Positions 1 to 9,957 are shown, counted from the stretch's first letter. The stretch is DNA of 64,000 nt from Labyrinthula sp. Ha (GCA_015227615.1 JAALGZ010000001.1:434001-498000); one strand, 5' to 3'. Numbers and translations: made by a program. Notes: generated by a model not told the origin, from the letters alone.

Positions 1-1733
1 GAAAAGTGATTGTGCAAGGAAGGATGTTGGTATCTATGGGTAGATAAAAAATGGTTTAAGCTAAAATAAGTTTATGGCCACAGCTGATAATCTAAAGCCT
101 TAAATAGCAAACCCTATGGATATCAAATACTGTATTATTGGCTCAACACTACAGCTAGTTGAATTCCAAGTGGGAAACTCCATTAACTTGTGTAGCAATA
201 GAGATTGAAGAACAGAAATAACTGTCCAGCTGATTTCGCTCCTGGAATAAATCCTTGTTTCAGCACCTACGCAAATTATAAATCTAGCATCTAGAGAGTG
301 TACTTGCTTCGACTCTGCCTCGTTGAAATCTATTCTGAACTTTATATCCAAAACAGAACTTCACCCCTCTCTGCAGCAAGTATTTCTAGCATTTTAATAA
401 GACAAACTTAGTTACACGGAATACTTAGTAAACGGCACTAGTAGTGAGAATTAAATTTAATCAATTAATTCGCCCCCTTTTTAAAATTAAAGGCTTCAGA
501 TAATGTAGTACCATATCACGACTTGTTAACCCTCAGGTGAAAGAGAAGGAGAAAAATCCTCTAAAATCATTGAGTGGTGTTTCGTCGCTATTATTGTCCC
601 ATTTCTAGTTTTTAAGCATTGATGAGAGAAGAATTTTTAGTACCAAGACAAGTTTAATGGTCTCTGGCCTTTGACTGTGAAGATATTCATTAATCAAATT
701 TGGAATCATCTACTTATATCGTTTTTTTGAATTAAAATGATGAATGATAACTTTAAAATGAAATAATTCCTTTCGAAATGTGGTGCATCAGTTTTTGGCA
801 ATCCTGCAACTTCAGATTCTGCTAGACTATTTTTACTCTGGTGCAGAATACTAACCTTTTGTCTTTGCCTTGGAAACTTAACGTTGAGTTACATACTATT
901 GCTGCACTTAAGACATCAATTACTTTTGTCGCGATGATTTACTAACTTGACCTCATCAGAAATCATGGCTTGACAGAGTTTTCCCTCTTGCTTATTTCAG
1001 ACATTACAATGACCAGCTAAGCGCAGGTTCCTGTGTTGGGCCCGGATTAGTGCAGAGTATCATTTAAGATGATGTGACGTATGAGCTATCATAAGCTATT
1101 AACTTTCAGAATAGCACACTCGTCATATACTTCATAGTAATAATACTTGAAAAATCCAGGAACGAACACTCTTGATGAACATAATCCGACGACTTTCATT
1201 GCAATTATACCTAATTTTCCTCTGTTACTTGCAAAAAGACTTAAATGCTTGAAAGATTAACCAATCTCAAATCGCTCTGTACAAATAATGTTGCTAATCC
1301 AAAGTGACAGACATTGTTTCTTCCACAAAAAAAAGAAAAAGGAATTTTAGAAAATTTCAATAATCCACACTCCGCTATAGAAATGGTGTCAATTGATATA
1401 GTTCATAAAAGTTAATGGAAGGATAGCAAAATTTATCAATCATAAGCGGTCAGGATTAGAGCTGAAGAAACTTTAGAGGCGGTAGCTATAGTTTTAAAGA
1501 TTGAGGCGACAATGAAAATGCCTTTAGTTTGACTCTTGAAAAATGCAAATGGCTTGGCTGTAACATTAATCTGCATAAAAAAACATAATGATCGCATATA
1601 CACAAGATATTCCCGTTTACATCTGGCACAGCAAAAAAATATTTTGACAACAAAGAAGCGTTATTTCCGTGCGACTGTTCATTGAAAAATAGTGAAACGC
1701 CTTCTAGTTACTTTGAGCCTCTTGTTAAAAGAG
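1..1733. other. No gene seen (left end)
   Basis: AT-rich DNA with short chance reading frames only. The longest is about 80 codons on the minus strand near 100-351; it has no recognisable motif and no ~30-nt intron that would extend it. I found no tRNA-like B box and no repeats. Confidence 0.5.
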
Positions 1734-2066
1734 TTATATTACTGCCACGGGATTTATCTCAGAAAAATCACTGAACACAACAGTCTTCTCACCTCCTTCT
1801 TCCAAAACAGTGGGATCTGTACTGCATTCCTCTTGATGGGAACCCAGCTTTTTGTTCTCAAAACTCTTTTTTTGTTTCTTTGATATTTCACAAACTTTGT
1901 CAAAATTTCCTGTAGATGACTTTATACTTTCTACGTGAACAATCTCATCACCCAACCAGCAGTCACATTTCTACCATGTTGAAAATACTTCTTTATTACG
2001 ACTAAAGGTGCAGAGTGAGCCTTCGTTTAGGACTCTTTCGGGCTTCTCGATTTTTTCTTCAATTGA
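1734..2066 (-). pseudogene. Coding-like remnant interrupted by one TAG
   Basis: On the minus strand a single frame stays open from 2066 to a TAA at 1734-1736, except for one TAG at 1971-1973: 31 codons before it and 78 after. The composition is coding-like (rich in Glu, Lys and Ser, with Trp and Cys on both sides of the stop), unlike the Phe/Ile/Leu/Asn-rich chance frames of the deserts. There is no ATG near the upstream end. No 28-35-nt GT-AG intron removes the TAG; the only candidate is 44 nt and not T-rich. I do not recognise the family. It may be a decayed exon or a chance frame. TAG is used as a normal stop by several genes in this window, so a recoded TAG is unlikely. Confidence 0.3.
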
Positions 2067-2103
2067 CTAAGTGCGTCTGAAACAGTCACCATACCACAGT
2101 AAG

Positions 2104-2324
2104 TGAGGATTGAGGAACTGATCAAGGATTTCTGACTTAGGCTTTAAATAATTTTAACCGAGTGATAAAAAATATCATCTTTTATTAATTTTTTGAGGAT
2201 TAATGACGAATTGACTGAGGAATTGAGGATCGTCAATGAGTTCCTCATTGAGGGCTTTGAATTTCATAATAGAGTCTTAAGAATACTCAAAACACTAAAT
2301 AATTGCTTTGACTAAGTTTGAGGA
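2104..2324. repeat. Cluster of TGAGGA hexamers
   Basis: The hexamer TGAGGA occurs six times on the + strand (starts 2104, 2111, 2194, 2216, 2224, 2319) and once as its complement TCCTCA (2242) within about 220 bp. A perfect 7-bp inverted repeat, CAATGAG-TTC-CTCATTG, lies at about 2234-2250. It sits 280 bp beyond the FKBP stop codon. Spacing is irregular, so this is not a clean tandem repeat. Confidence 0.4.
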
Positions 2325-2605
2325 TCCTCGTTTCGTAAATGAGAAATTTTCATTTGCCTGCACTTTAAACTACCAATGCAAAAGAATTAAACACAGCGCA
2401 AACAGAAATGTCAAATTGTTGCCCGAAGTATTAAGAACCAGAAAAATCCTTACATACTTAAAACAAGAAAGTTCAAATCAACTGAACACTTCATAAAGAA
2501 ATTTAGAAATTAGTTTTCAACATGTTCAGATAAAAAAAGACGTAAACGTGATATTTTAGTGCTTAATATCTATAATAATCTTGGATTACTCAAAACCCTT
2601 AAAAA

Positions 2606-3080
2606 CTAAGAGATCGAACACGGAGCTCCCTTTGAAGGTGGATTACTCTCATATCCTAACAACTCCACATCAAATACAAGCTTTGCGTTTGGTGGAATCG
2701 CATCTCCTGCTCCACTAGATCCATAGGCGTACTGGGGCTGTAGCGTAAGAACAGCTTTTTCTCCTTTCACCATATTTGCAAAAGCTTTATCCCAACCTAT
2801 AAAAGTTAATACACTGAGTAAATAAACCTTTGATAACCATTCCTTGACCGAGAGTAAACTCAAAAATCTTATCTCTATCTCTAGAGCTGTCAAATTTGTC
2901 TCTATTCTCGAAGTAACCCGTATAATGCGCATAGATCTTTTCCCCAGCTGCTGGAAACACTCCTTCTTTGGCTTTTTTCGGCATGTAATAAGTTGATTTT
3001 AATATTCCTCCGTCTCCTGACAGGTCTTCACCATTGTTGACGTGTGAAAAGATTTCATCGAGTGATGCTGCTTTTGGCAT
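2606..3080 (-). CDS. FKBP-type peptidyl-prolyl cis-trans isomerase
   Basis: Two exons: 3080-2828 and 2796-2606, with a 31-nt GT-AG intron (2797-2827); 147 aa. A single FKBP domain covers about residues 35-135 after a polar N-terminal extension. FKBP landmarks are visible in order: YTGYFENRDKFDSS, FTLGQGMVIKGWDKAF across the splice junction, the YAYG loop, and IPPNAKLVFDVELL at the end. These form the hydrophobic pocket that binds FK506/rapamycin in the family and catalyses prolyl isomerisation. There is no signal peptide, so it is probably cytosolic or nuclear. The start is the first in-frame ATG; upstream codons are open but lack an ATG. It is divergent from the acyltransferase gene with 132 bp between start codons, so the two may share a promoter region. 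The intron is certain because skipping it restores the VIKGWD motif exactly. Confidence 0.94.
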
Positions 3081-3212
3081 TTGTGTTTTTTTTCCAACTT
3101 CTAACTTTAACTTGTTTTTGGAACAGGTCTTCTGATACAGTTTGTCCGTTTGTCGGTTTGTCGAAATCACAGGAGTTAGGCGTTAGATAAAAATGAAAGA
3201 GGAGAAAAAAAG

Positions 3213-4430
3213 ATGAAAAATGAAAGATCTTTATCACAGGTGTTGCGTCTCCTGCGAGCTGTCTGTGCAATTATTGTGGTGTTGCATCACTTGCCGGCCT
3301 TGAATCCATGGCTTGTTACCTCTGACAAAGCTTTCTTGGGAAAGTTGGTAAAGTCGAGAGAGTTCATGTTCAGAGAGCCTACTGGTGCAATGAAAAAAGC
3401 AGTGCAGCGCCCATTTCATGGTGCACCACCAAATAGCCACGAGATTTCAATGAATGAAGATTGGTTTTCATATCTCCTTCTTGCTGGCGTTGGTCCTGGC
3501 AAAATTGCAGTCGAGGTTTTCTTGGTTCTATCGGGGTTTCTGTTTGCCCTTAATTTTGGAAAGTACGACGAGCGTCAGTCTCATGAGGCTATCTTTGCTT
3601 GCGTATATCGAGTTCCTCGCCTACTGATTAGCTTGGGCCCACTCCAAGTAACGAACTTTTTACTTTATTGGAACGGATATACTTACGGGAATTTCAACTC
3701 GTTCCCAAACTCTCAACTTATTGTCAACTCGTATCTGACTGGAGTCCAAGGCCTATGGGCATCTGAGCTGAATGGAGCATTGTGGATACTTCCATGGTTT
3801 CTTTTGTCTCCGGTTTTTATTCTTGTGTTGCACAATCTATGGAACGAGCTCCTACCAACGAAAACAACTTTTGTGTTCTTTGCAATTTTTTTTTACCTTA
3901 GCGGGAACTTCAAAGATGAGGGAACAATATCCTATTTCTTGTCGATTTTTTTAGGATTTCTACTTTGTAAGTTTCAAAATTCCAAAATATCACAAGTGCA
4001 TGTTATTTTATTAATGGTGGTTGTTTCAAGCCCATGGTTTCCAATGTTTTATGCAAGTAGATACACGAGAATTATGTGTGGTACGTCTTTAGTAGCACTA
4101 AGTTTATATTTCAAGCAAAATTATATTATTTGGAGAGTTGCTAGCTCTAAACTTGTGAAATTTATTGCAGAAATTTCTTATCAGCTTTACTTATGGCATC
4201 TTGTCGTATTTAATACATTTGGTGCATCCATATATCCCTCAATCGTACGAAGTAAAAATGGGCTTTTGATTTTACTATATAACACTTCAGCTTTTGTTGT
4301 AGCGCTATTTATTTCAACGCTAGCACATTATTACATAGAAGTTCCAAGTGGTAAGTTTTTCAAGAGAATAACAAAACAGCTTTTCCCAAAAAAGTTGCAG
4401 AATGAAGTAGAAGGAAAAGAGATTGTATAA
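3213..4430 (+). CDS. Membrane acyltransferase, acyltransferase-3 (OafA/NRF-6) family
   Basis: Single exon, 405 aa. The protein begins with a cationic stretch leading into the hallmark first membrane helix LRLLRAVCAIIVVLHHL, whose conserved His is the presumed catalytic residue in this family. It then has KIAVEVFLVLSGFLFALNF (family pattern V-E-x-F-x-V-L-S-G-F-L) and several further hydrophobic helices, ending with ISYQLYLWHLVVF and a basic tail. Family members transfer acyl groups to carbohydrates or lipids at a membrane; the substrate cannot be read here. It lacks the extracellular NRF domain of animal NRF-6 proteins. The ATG at 3213 is preferred because the upstream ATG at 3193 soon meets a stop. 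It converges on the PIH1D3-like gene with only 12 bp between stop codons. It is intronless, but its composition does not differ visibly from its neighbours, so transfer is not indicated. Confidence 0.9.
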   Translation: MKNERSLSQVLRLLRAVCAIIVVLHHLPALNPWLVTSDKAFLGKLVKSREFMFREPTGAMKKAVQRPFHGAPPNSHEISMNEDWFSYLLLAGVGPGKIAVEVFLVLSGFLFALNFGKYDERQSHEAIFACVYRVPRLLISLGPLQVTNFLLYWNGYTYGNFNSFPNSQLIVNSYLTGVQGLWASELNGALWILPWFLLSPVFILVLHNLWNELLPTKTTFVFFAIFFYLSGNFKDEGTISYFLSIFLGFLLCKFQNSKISQVHVILLMVVVSSPWFPMFYASRYTRIMCGTSLVALSLYFKQNYIIWRVASSKLVKFIAEISYQLYLWHLVVFNTFGASIYPSIVRSKNGLLILLYNTSAFVVALFISTLAHYYIEVPSGKFFKRITKQLFPKKLQNEVEGKEIV

Positions 4431-4442
4431 ATGATGTGAGAA

Positions 4443-4937
4443 TTACTTCAAGAAATGTCGGAGTTTTGCTGGTGCAACTATCGTAAGTACGTGTTCCATT
4501 TTATCCCATCTTACGTTTACTACATCATCTGGTTTTTCTGTAGACCTTGTGTAGATGGAATCAGGAAGGTAAGTAGCTAAGAAATATTTAGAAGTTGATA
4601 TAACAACCCACTGCTCCCCAACCTGAACATCAAGATTAGTACACTTTTGGTTTGGGAGTGTAACTTTCATAACTATCATTTTCCCTTGTGTTGAATCAAT
4701 TCGATACTTAATATCATATTCTGGTTCTTTTCTTCCGTTAGCTTGCTTCCTTAATCTGTCAAATCTAGAGAGTATCTTATGGGCTTTGTCCGTTCGCCAA
4801 ATGTTTCCAGAATCGTTTTCTTTTCTACATTCCTTCTGAATTTTTACTTTTTGCTTCGCATTTTTTAATCTGAAGTTTTCTGTGTCGTTTGATTTGGATA
4901 GTAAGTTGCTTAAAGCAACAATATCAGATCCATTCAT
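4443..4937 (-). CDS. PIH1D3/DNAAF6-like dynein assembly factor
   Basis: Single exon, 164 aa, close to the ~200 aa of PIH1D3. The order of features matches that family: an N-terminal ALSNLL motif (compare EALSKLL), a short NIWRTD segment (compare the DIW(N/D) box), then a CS-like beta-sandwich opening with EPEYDIKYR. This runs through MIVMKVTLPNQKCTNLDVQV and YFLATYLPD and closes with VRWDKMEHVLTIVAP. In the family this domain works with HSP90/R2TP to pre-assemble axonemal dynein arms in the cytoplasm. I recalled the family pattern rather than aligning sequences, so another PIH or p23-like CS protein remains possible. The start is the only in-frame ATG near the 5' end. It is divergent from the BSD gene (253 bp) and convergent with the acyltransferase gene (12 bp). 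Confidence 0.72.
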   Translation of the reverse strand: MNGSDIVALSNLLSKSNDTENFRLKNAKQKVKIQKECRKENDSGNIWRTDKAHKILSRFDRLRKQANGRKEPEYDIKYRIDSTQGKMIVMKVTLPNQKCTNLDVQVGEQWVVISTSKYFLATYLPDSIYTRSTEKPDDVVNVRWDKMEHVLTIVAPAKLRHFLK

Positions 4938-5190
4938 TGAAATGTTCTAACGGTTAAGAACTGTTATCACGTTTAGTAAATTTATCCATTCTGAAACTAA
5001 ATCGAATCATAGAAAATACAATATTTCTTCACACTATAAATTGATTTTGTATTTCATATCACCGCATGCTGTACAATTTCTTCAACGTTGAACTGACACA
5101 AAGTGTATTTACCCCTCAGCTCGCAGCTGCTACTTTGCCTTTTGCTGTGGTAATACAATATTGTGCTAATAATAGAATCAACATATAACG

Positions 5191-6069
5191 ATGTGGGGAA
5201 TTTTGGATCAAGCGAAAAAGGATTTAGATGAGTTCGTTTCTACCGTAAAGCATGATACCTCCGAAGTATTTAACATGTAATTTCACTCTCTCAACTAATA
5301 TTTTAGAGGAATTGAGGATACAGCTGAGAATTTTGGTTCTAGTGATTCACAAGAAGATAAGAAACCCAAGGTTACCTTCCGGGAATTTATTAAATCAGAC
5401 AAAACAGTTTTTCTGAAGAATGAGTTATTTGAAGCACCACTTTATGCAGACTTTAGGGCTGGAATTGATATATCTGATAGGAGCGACGAAATTTCGTCAC
5501 TATTGAGTGAAGAAAAGCTTATCAACGACATTTTTCTTGAGTTCGTTCCTGAAAAGCTAAAATATCAAGAGTTTTGGACCCGGTTTTTCTTCTTGAGAAG
5601 TCAGCACAAGGTGAAAGCTCAAAGAAGCTCATCACATGGATTCTTGGAGACTGTTACTGACTCTGTTACTTCTGGTGTGAGTAAGTTTATTCAAAATATT
5701 GATGATGCCATTTTTAATGCTGATGACAATGAGGAATCAGAAAAGGTTCAGTTTAATGGTTCTCAACAACAACAAATGATTCACTCAGTTTCAAAGAAGC
5801 TTTCCCAAGAGAATAAAATCTTTCGCGAGAAGCTAGAGGAGCTGGGAGTTAATATTGCAGAGCTTTTGCAAGCCAATGATATTCCTAAAGAGAGTCCATC
5901 TGATCAGAAAAAGGTTGAGACAAAGGATGTTGTTGTAGAACAAGATGGAGAAAACGCTGCGCCGAGACTTAAGGGGGAAGACCTTATTGATGTTGAGTTC
6001 ACAGAGGAGGTACCTGAATCAAAAGGGGTTGAGGTAGAAAAGCCTAAAAGTCCAGAAAAACAAGAGTAA
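5191..6069 (+). CDS. BSD-domain protein (SYAP1/BSDC1-like)
   Basis: Two exons, 5191-5276 and 5307-6069, with a 30-nt intron (5277-5306); 282 aa. Exon 1 encodes MWGILDQAKKDLDEFVSTVK, the amphipathic start typical of SYAP1/BSDC1-type proteins. The BSD domain lies at about residues 77-135, with EISSLLSEEKLINDIFLEFV followed by the signature EFWTRFFFLRS (consensus FW.RYF). The C-terminal half is acidic, coiled-coil-prone and low in complexity. BSD domains occur in TFIIH and in synapse-associated proteins that act in growth-factor/AKT signalling; the exact role here is unknown. The intron is required: exon 1 carries the ATG and splicing joins the phase-2 exon end to exon 2 in frame. Retaining it would put TAA in frame immediately. 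Confidence 0.9.
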
Positions 6070-6810
6070 ACTCTAGGAGATTGACGCCTCAAGGCTAAAA
6101 CTGACTGTGAAGAAGAGAGCAATCTTACTTCCTGGGAAGTCTAGAGTTATGCGACGTGCGCATATATAACCTATAGATATGAATCTATGATAACACATGA
6201 GTATACAGCATTAGGTGCGCCAAACAGCGATATATCTTCTTTCAAGTTCAAACTGACTGAAAGATATGTTAAGTATATTTTGTTCTTTAATTTTTTCCTG
6301 GTCATGACCTATTTTCATAAACTGCAAGCAAAAGCTTAAAGGCTTTGAGAACTGGTATTCTTTATATTTTAAAGAAAACAAAGACATGGAGGACAAACAA
6401 CCCAGTTGCTTTAAATGATGATAAGAAGAAAGAACATTAGAATGGATTAACAAGAAGGATATATTATACCAGTCTAGGACTGATGGATTTTCTAGACAAA
6501 AGCACTCTTTGCGAGATAACTGTGCAGCACAACACAAAATGAGAGTAAAACCAAATGTTCTGTTGTCTTTGTTTCTTGTTCCACTTGAAAACTTAGTCCA
6601 GATTTGTGTCAACCACATTGTCTTCAATTAGACTGATAATCAAACTCAGACATTTCCGTAAGAAAAAGTTAGAACAAAGATGATAGACACTGGAAGCCAT
6701 AACCATAAAATTTGAAGTGCTTGTCTTATTGAATGGAAACTTGTTGCGACAAGTTTGATAATATGCTCTGTTGCAATCTGATTACTATGCTTGTCTCACC
6801 TTCAAGAATC
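6070..6810. other. Intergenic, one unassigned ORF on the minus strand
   Basis: About 740 bp between the BSD gene and the orphan 509-aa gene. It contains one unrecognised minus-strand frame (6211-6618, listed separately). Otherwise AT-rich, with no repeat or RNA gene seen. Confidence 0.5.
6211..6618 (-). CDS. Unrecognised ORF, 135 codons
   Basis: An ATG-initiated minus-strand frame of 135 codons, the longest ATG-initiated frame in the window that I could not assign to a gene or explain as a shadow of one. The composition is Ser/Leu/Phe/Cys-rich and no domain is visible. It lies downstream of, and on the same strand as, the orphan 509-aa gene, so it could be part of that gene's 3' flank. Coding status is doubtful: no splice junction or homology supports it. 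Confidence 0.22.
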   Translation of the reverse strand: MWLTQIWTKFSSGTRNKDNRTFGFTLILCCAAQLSRKECFCLENPSVLDWYNISFLLIHSNVLSSYHHLKQLGCLSSMSLFSLKYKEYQFSKPLSFCLQFMKIGHDQEKIKEQNILNISFSQFELERRYIAVWRT

Positions 6811-8340
6811 CTACATTGCCACACAACTTGACTCATCAAGCTCATTCTTATTCATGGATAAAACTGCAACTACAGGGTCAGTCTCAGAGTTCGGTAGAAC
6901 AATTGAATTATATCTCTCACACCTTAATTCTTTTGTTAGCAGCACCTTATTCGGATAGCTGGGTTTTCCAGAATACTTTCTACTTGTCGCTTTTCTGCCA
7001 GGGCACACAGTAAACTTGGCTGTTGGCAGGAAAAATACTTCTGGCTCGTTGGCTCCATAAGTTGTCAATAATTTAGTCGCATCACGTTCTGTCGCCTTAG
7101 ATAGATTAAGCTCATTTAACTGGTTCAATAATCCTGGTTTAGTTGTATAAATCGGTAGTCTAAAAAATCCTGAGACGATCCTGTGGTTTGTACTGATGTT
7201 TTGTTCATTGTAATTCTTAAGTAGCGAATTAAGTAAGATTATGTTTTGTCTTAGTTTCTCCATCGGATGAAATGAAATAAAGAGTAAAGACATAAGAAAC
7301 TCGCCTGAGCTCAAGTTGACTTCAAACGTGTTATACTGTGCTGACTCTTTTCCTCTCTCTTTACTCTCTACTTGAACCCAGTCTGTAAGGAAATTCTTCA
7401 TGAAAACAATAATGATCGTTCCCTCATAGGACCAATGCGCTAATTCTTTGTATTCATTTTCAAAATGCTGACTTAACTTTTCAGAAACTCTTACTTGATC
7501 TGATTCGAGCATATAAATCAATATATCACATTTCACATCAGGCAAAATTAGACTCATTTCACCCTTCGTAACGCTCTCGGCAACACAAGTAAAACAATAC
7601 AATCTATCAGTAGAGAGTATCACCTGTTTTCTCTGTCTTATCACTTTTTTACTACATTGAGACAAAGATGTCTTCCTCAAAGTTTTCCAAAACACTGTCA
7701 GCTTTCTACTTGCTTGCATTGACTCATCATGTTCACTATACGTAATTGACTCGTTTTTCCTAATTTCTTTTCTTGCAGCGCCTTTTTGCACAACATTTTC
7801 CTGTAGTTTATCCTTTTCACTTATCTCAATCACCCTATCTCTTGAATTTCTGTTGACATGAGCAACTATTTTTTTCATGTATTGTAGTTTCAAGTTTTTA
7901 ATTTTTCTCCTTTTCTTCCTTTGCTTCAAATGAATACAATCTATGTATTCTTCCTTGGAAACTGATATTTTCTCCTTTAACCTCACGCAAAAGGAGCCAT
8001 CTAAGTTTCTATATAGCACAGTTCCAATCTCACAAATCCCTTTATGCTTGACAATGACATCCCCTCCCAAAGTCACTGGTTCCTCTATTAGCTTTAGTTT
8101 TCTCCCAAAAAAATAACCATCCTCTGTACACAGCAGAAACATACCTTGTGGATCAAATTTTTCTGTTTCTGGTAGCTGGATATTATGTGCTTCAAGAGTT
8201 TCTTCTCGTTTACCAAGTACTTTAAAATAAAAGCCTCGCTCCGAACCTTGTACTAAATAGTTCTTACTATGATTATTTGATTGAGAAATTTGAAGAATGT
8301 AAGGCAATCTCTTCCTTAAAACCCTGGACTCCCTCGACAT
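6811..8340 (-). CDS. Orphan protein, 509 aa
   Basis: Single exon from ATG at 8340 to TAG at 6811. I do not recognise it. Residues about 70-130 look beta-rich and loosely Tudor/SH3-like (GYFFGRKLKLIEEP ... CEIGTVLYRNLDGSFCVRLKE). A very basic segment follows at about 135-250 (KQRKKRRKIKNLK and several later RK runs), which could be a nuclear signal or nucleic-acid-binding stretch. The C-terminal half (about 260-500) is more globular, with alternating hydrophobic strands, and ends in ESSCVAM. There is no signal peptide or membrane helix. The open length and smooth composition make it a real gene; function should not be guessed beyond a possible chromatin or RNA link. It is 147 bp downstream of the MFS gene on the same strand. 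Confidence 0.75.
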   Translation of the reverse strand: MSRESRVLRKRLPYILQISQSNNHSKNYLVQGSERGFYFKVLGKREETLEAHNIQLPETEKFDPQGMFLLCTEDGYFFGRKLKLIEEPVTLGGDVIVKHKGICEIGTVLYRNLDGSFCVRLKEKISVSKEEYIDCIHLKQRKKRRKIKNLKLQYMKKIVAHVNRNSRDRVIEISEKDKLQENVVQKGAARKEIRKNESITYSEHDESMQASRKLTVFWKTLRKTSLSQCSKKVIRQRKQVILSTDRLYCFTCVAESVTKGEMSLILPDVKCDILIYMLESDQVRVSEKLSQHFENEYKELAHWSYEGTIIIVFMKNFLTDWVQVESKERGKESAQYNTFEVNLSSGEFLMSLLFISFHPMEKLRQNIILLNSLLKNYNEQNISTNHRIVSGFFRLPIYTTKPGLLNQLNELNLSKATERDATKLLTTYGANEPEVFFLPTAKFTVCPGRKATSRKYSGKPSYPNKVLLTKELRCERYNSIVLPNSETDPVVAVLSMNKNELDESSCVAM

Positions 8341-8487
8341 AGTAAAATTTATGCACTTTGCTTAAACCAAAAATATGAACTTTTGAAATATTTCAAATCA
8401 ATATTTGACCGTTTAACCCATAACTACCGACAGTTGCACTTATAAAGAACAGCGCAAGGTACAAATAAATACTTTACAAGATGCTAT

Positions 8488-9957
8488 CTATATGGAATCA
8501 TTGGGTTCTATGTGTTGTGTTTCTTCTATTGTGTGGTCAAATTTAGTTAATTTAGTATGGGCAAAGTATATGGCTATTAAGGGAAATACGGCACCAACAA
8601 AAAATACCCCACCCCCTAATCCTAGGGTTGAATATAGCTGGGTAAATAGCAAAGGTCCCGCAATTGAGCTAAGTCCAATAACACTGGATAAAGTCCCTGT
8701 AAGAAGACCATATTCTTCCTTCTTCACGTTCTTACTTAACATACTTGTAAGCGCTACATTTCCTATGAACATAAGGCCAATAAACGGGCAGTTAAAGTAA
8801 AACAACCATCGATTTGATTCACCTGGGAAAAACTCTAGAATCCCATACCACGTGAGGTGAATGAAGTTGCACACTAGAGATAAAACAATTAAACGACTGT
8901 TCGGAATTCCAAGTTTCAAGAGATAAGGTACGAATAAAAGTTGCGAAAGAACAATACTGATACCCATTGCACCGTAAACTAATGAGTCGAATAACCTTGC
9001 TCCATCCGGAGAAAGTTCAAACAACTTATTCATATATAGTATGGACACCTGTGCCGTTCCACTTGAGGGAAACGTTGAGAGAAAGATGACCAAACAAATT
9101 GCAGACAAAATTTCATTCCCTTGCAATAGTTTTAACGGTTCAAGAGCACCTAGACGTCTAACTTCTTCTGCAGATTTTTCAAAGCGAACTTTTTTTCTTT
9201 TCATCGGAAAAGATTCAGGAAGAATAAGAATGACATAAAGAGTTCCAATGACGCCAAGGATAATAAGAACAAGAAAGTATTCAGACTCATTCCCAAGAAA
9301 AAAGTCAAACCATGACATGAATGGGCTGCCAATGAGTGAAATTCCCATAATCCCGGCTAAGATACTTAATTTTTGAGTCCTTTCTTCTTTAATCGTGATG
9401 TCAGAAACATATACTTGAAATGCTGAGTTTCCTCCAAACTTACTCATCCCGCAAAACCCAGCTAAAATTGAGACAAAATAATATGGTTGAGGCAAGAGTT
9501 CTTTGGAGAGGTAAAGGGAGAGAATTGGAAGCCAAGAAAAAATGGATGCTGCAATGATAACAGGTTTTCTTCCATACACGTCACTTAGCCGTCCAACCAA
9601 AGGAGAAAAGAAAAATGCTAATCCAGCTTGAGAAGAGTCGAAGATTCCGCTCCAAAATTGGGCATTAGCCTCATCAGGTTCACAAATGACAGAAGAAGAA
9701 TTAATAACTCCAAATGAAGTAAAATTTTTATGAGTAGAGGAATCATGACATTTTTCGAACCACTCGATTTTCAGCGTTGGCAAAACAGGAACAAGCCCAA
9801 TAAGCAACAAAGACTGGATAAGCGCAGCAGGAATTAATAACCACATAGAAGGTTCCAAATTAAACACTCCACTCCTCATTAATTTTACCCATTTTTCGTC
9901 TTTTTCAATTTTGTTTTCGTTGAGTAAGGGTTCTTCATTGTCATCGGGCAAATTCAT
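8488..9957 (-). CDS. Major facilitator superfamily transporter
   Basis: Single exon, 489 aa, from the only suitable ATG at 9957. A cytosolic acidic N-terminus (DDNEEPLLNENKIEKDEK) precedes about twelve hydrophobic helices in two halves, split by a basic loop (PMKRKKVRFEKS). The MFS motif A is plain: SPLVGRLSDVYGRKP between helices 2 and 3. The loop after helix 1 is large, with several Cys and potential N-glycosylation sites (NFTS, NSSS). The overall shape resembles eukaryotic MFSD14/HIAT1 or tetracycline-efflux-like drug:H+ antiporters, but the substrate cannot be deduced. An LL motif sits near the N-terminus (EEPLLNE), which in other organisms sorts transporters to endosomes or lysosomes; its use here is inference. 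Confidence 0.92.
   Translation of the reverse strand: MNLPDDNEEPLLNENKIEKDEKWVKLMRSGVFNLEPSMWLLIPAALIQSLLLIGLVPVLPTLKIEWFEKCHDSSTHKNFTSFGVINSSSVICEPDEANAQFWSGIFDSSQAGLAFFFSPLVGRLSDVYGRKPVIIAASIFSWLPILSLYLSKELLPQPYYFVSILAGFCGMSKFGGNSAFQVYVSDITIKEERTQKLSILAGIMGISLIGSPFMSWFDFFLGNESEYFLVLIILGVIGTLYVILILPESFPMKRKKVRFEKSAEEVRRLGALEPLKLLQGNEILSAICLVIFLSTFPSSGTAQVSILYMNKLFELSPDGARLFDSLVYGAMGISIVLSQLLFVPYLLKLGIPNSRLIVLSLVCNFIHLTWYGILEFFPGESNRWLFYFNCPFIGLMFIGNVALTSMLSKNVKKEEYGLLTGTLSSVIGLSSIAGPLLFTQLYSTLGLGGGVFFVGAVFPLIAIYFAHTKLTKFDHTIEETQHIEPNDSI

Noticed and set aside
1971-1973. Idea that TAG is recoded as an amino acid
   Set aside because: TAG terminates FKBP, Rho, Rab2, the PKG-like kinase and the orphan 509-aa gene at sensible family lengths, so it is an ordinary stop.
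3213-4430. Bacterial transfer of the acyltransferase
   Set aside because: It is intronless and of a family common in bacteria, but eukaryotes carry the family too and base composition matches its neighbours; no evidence beyond family membership.
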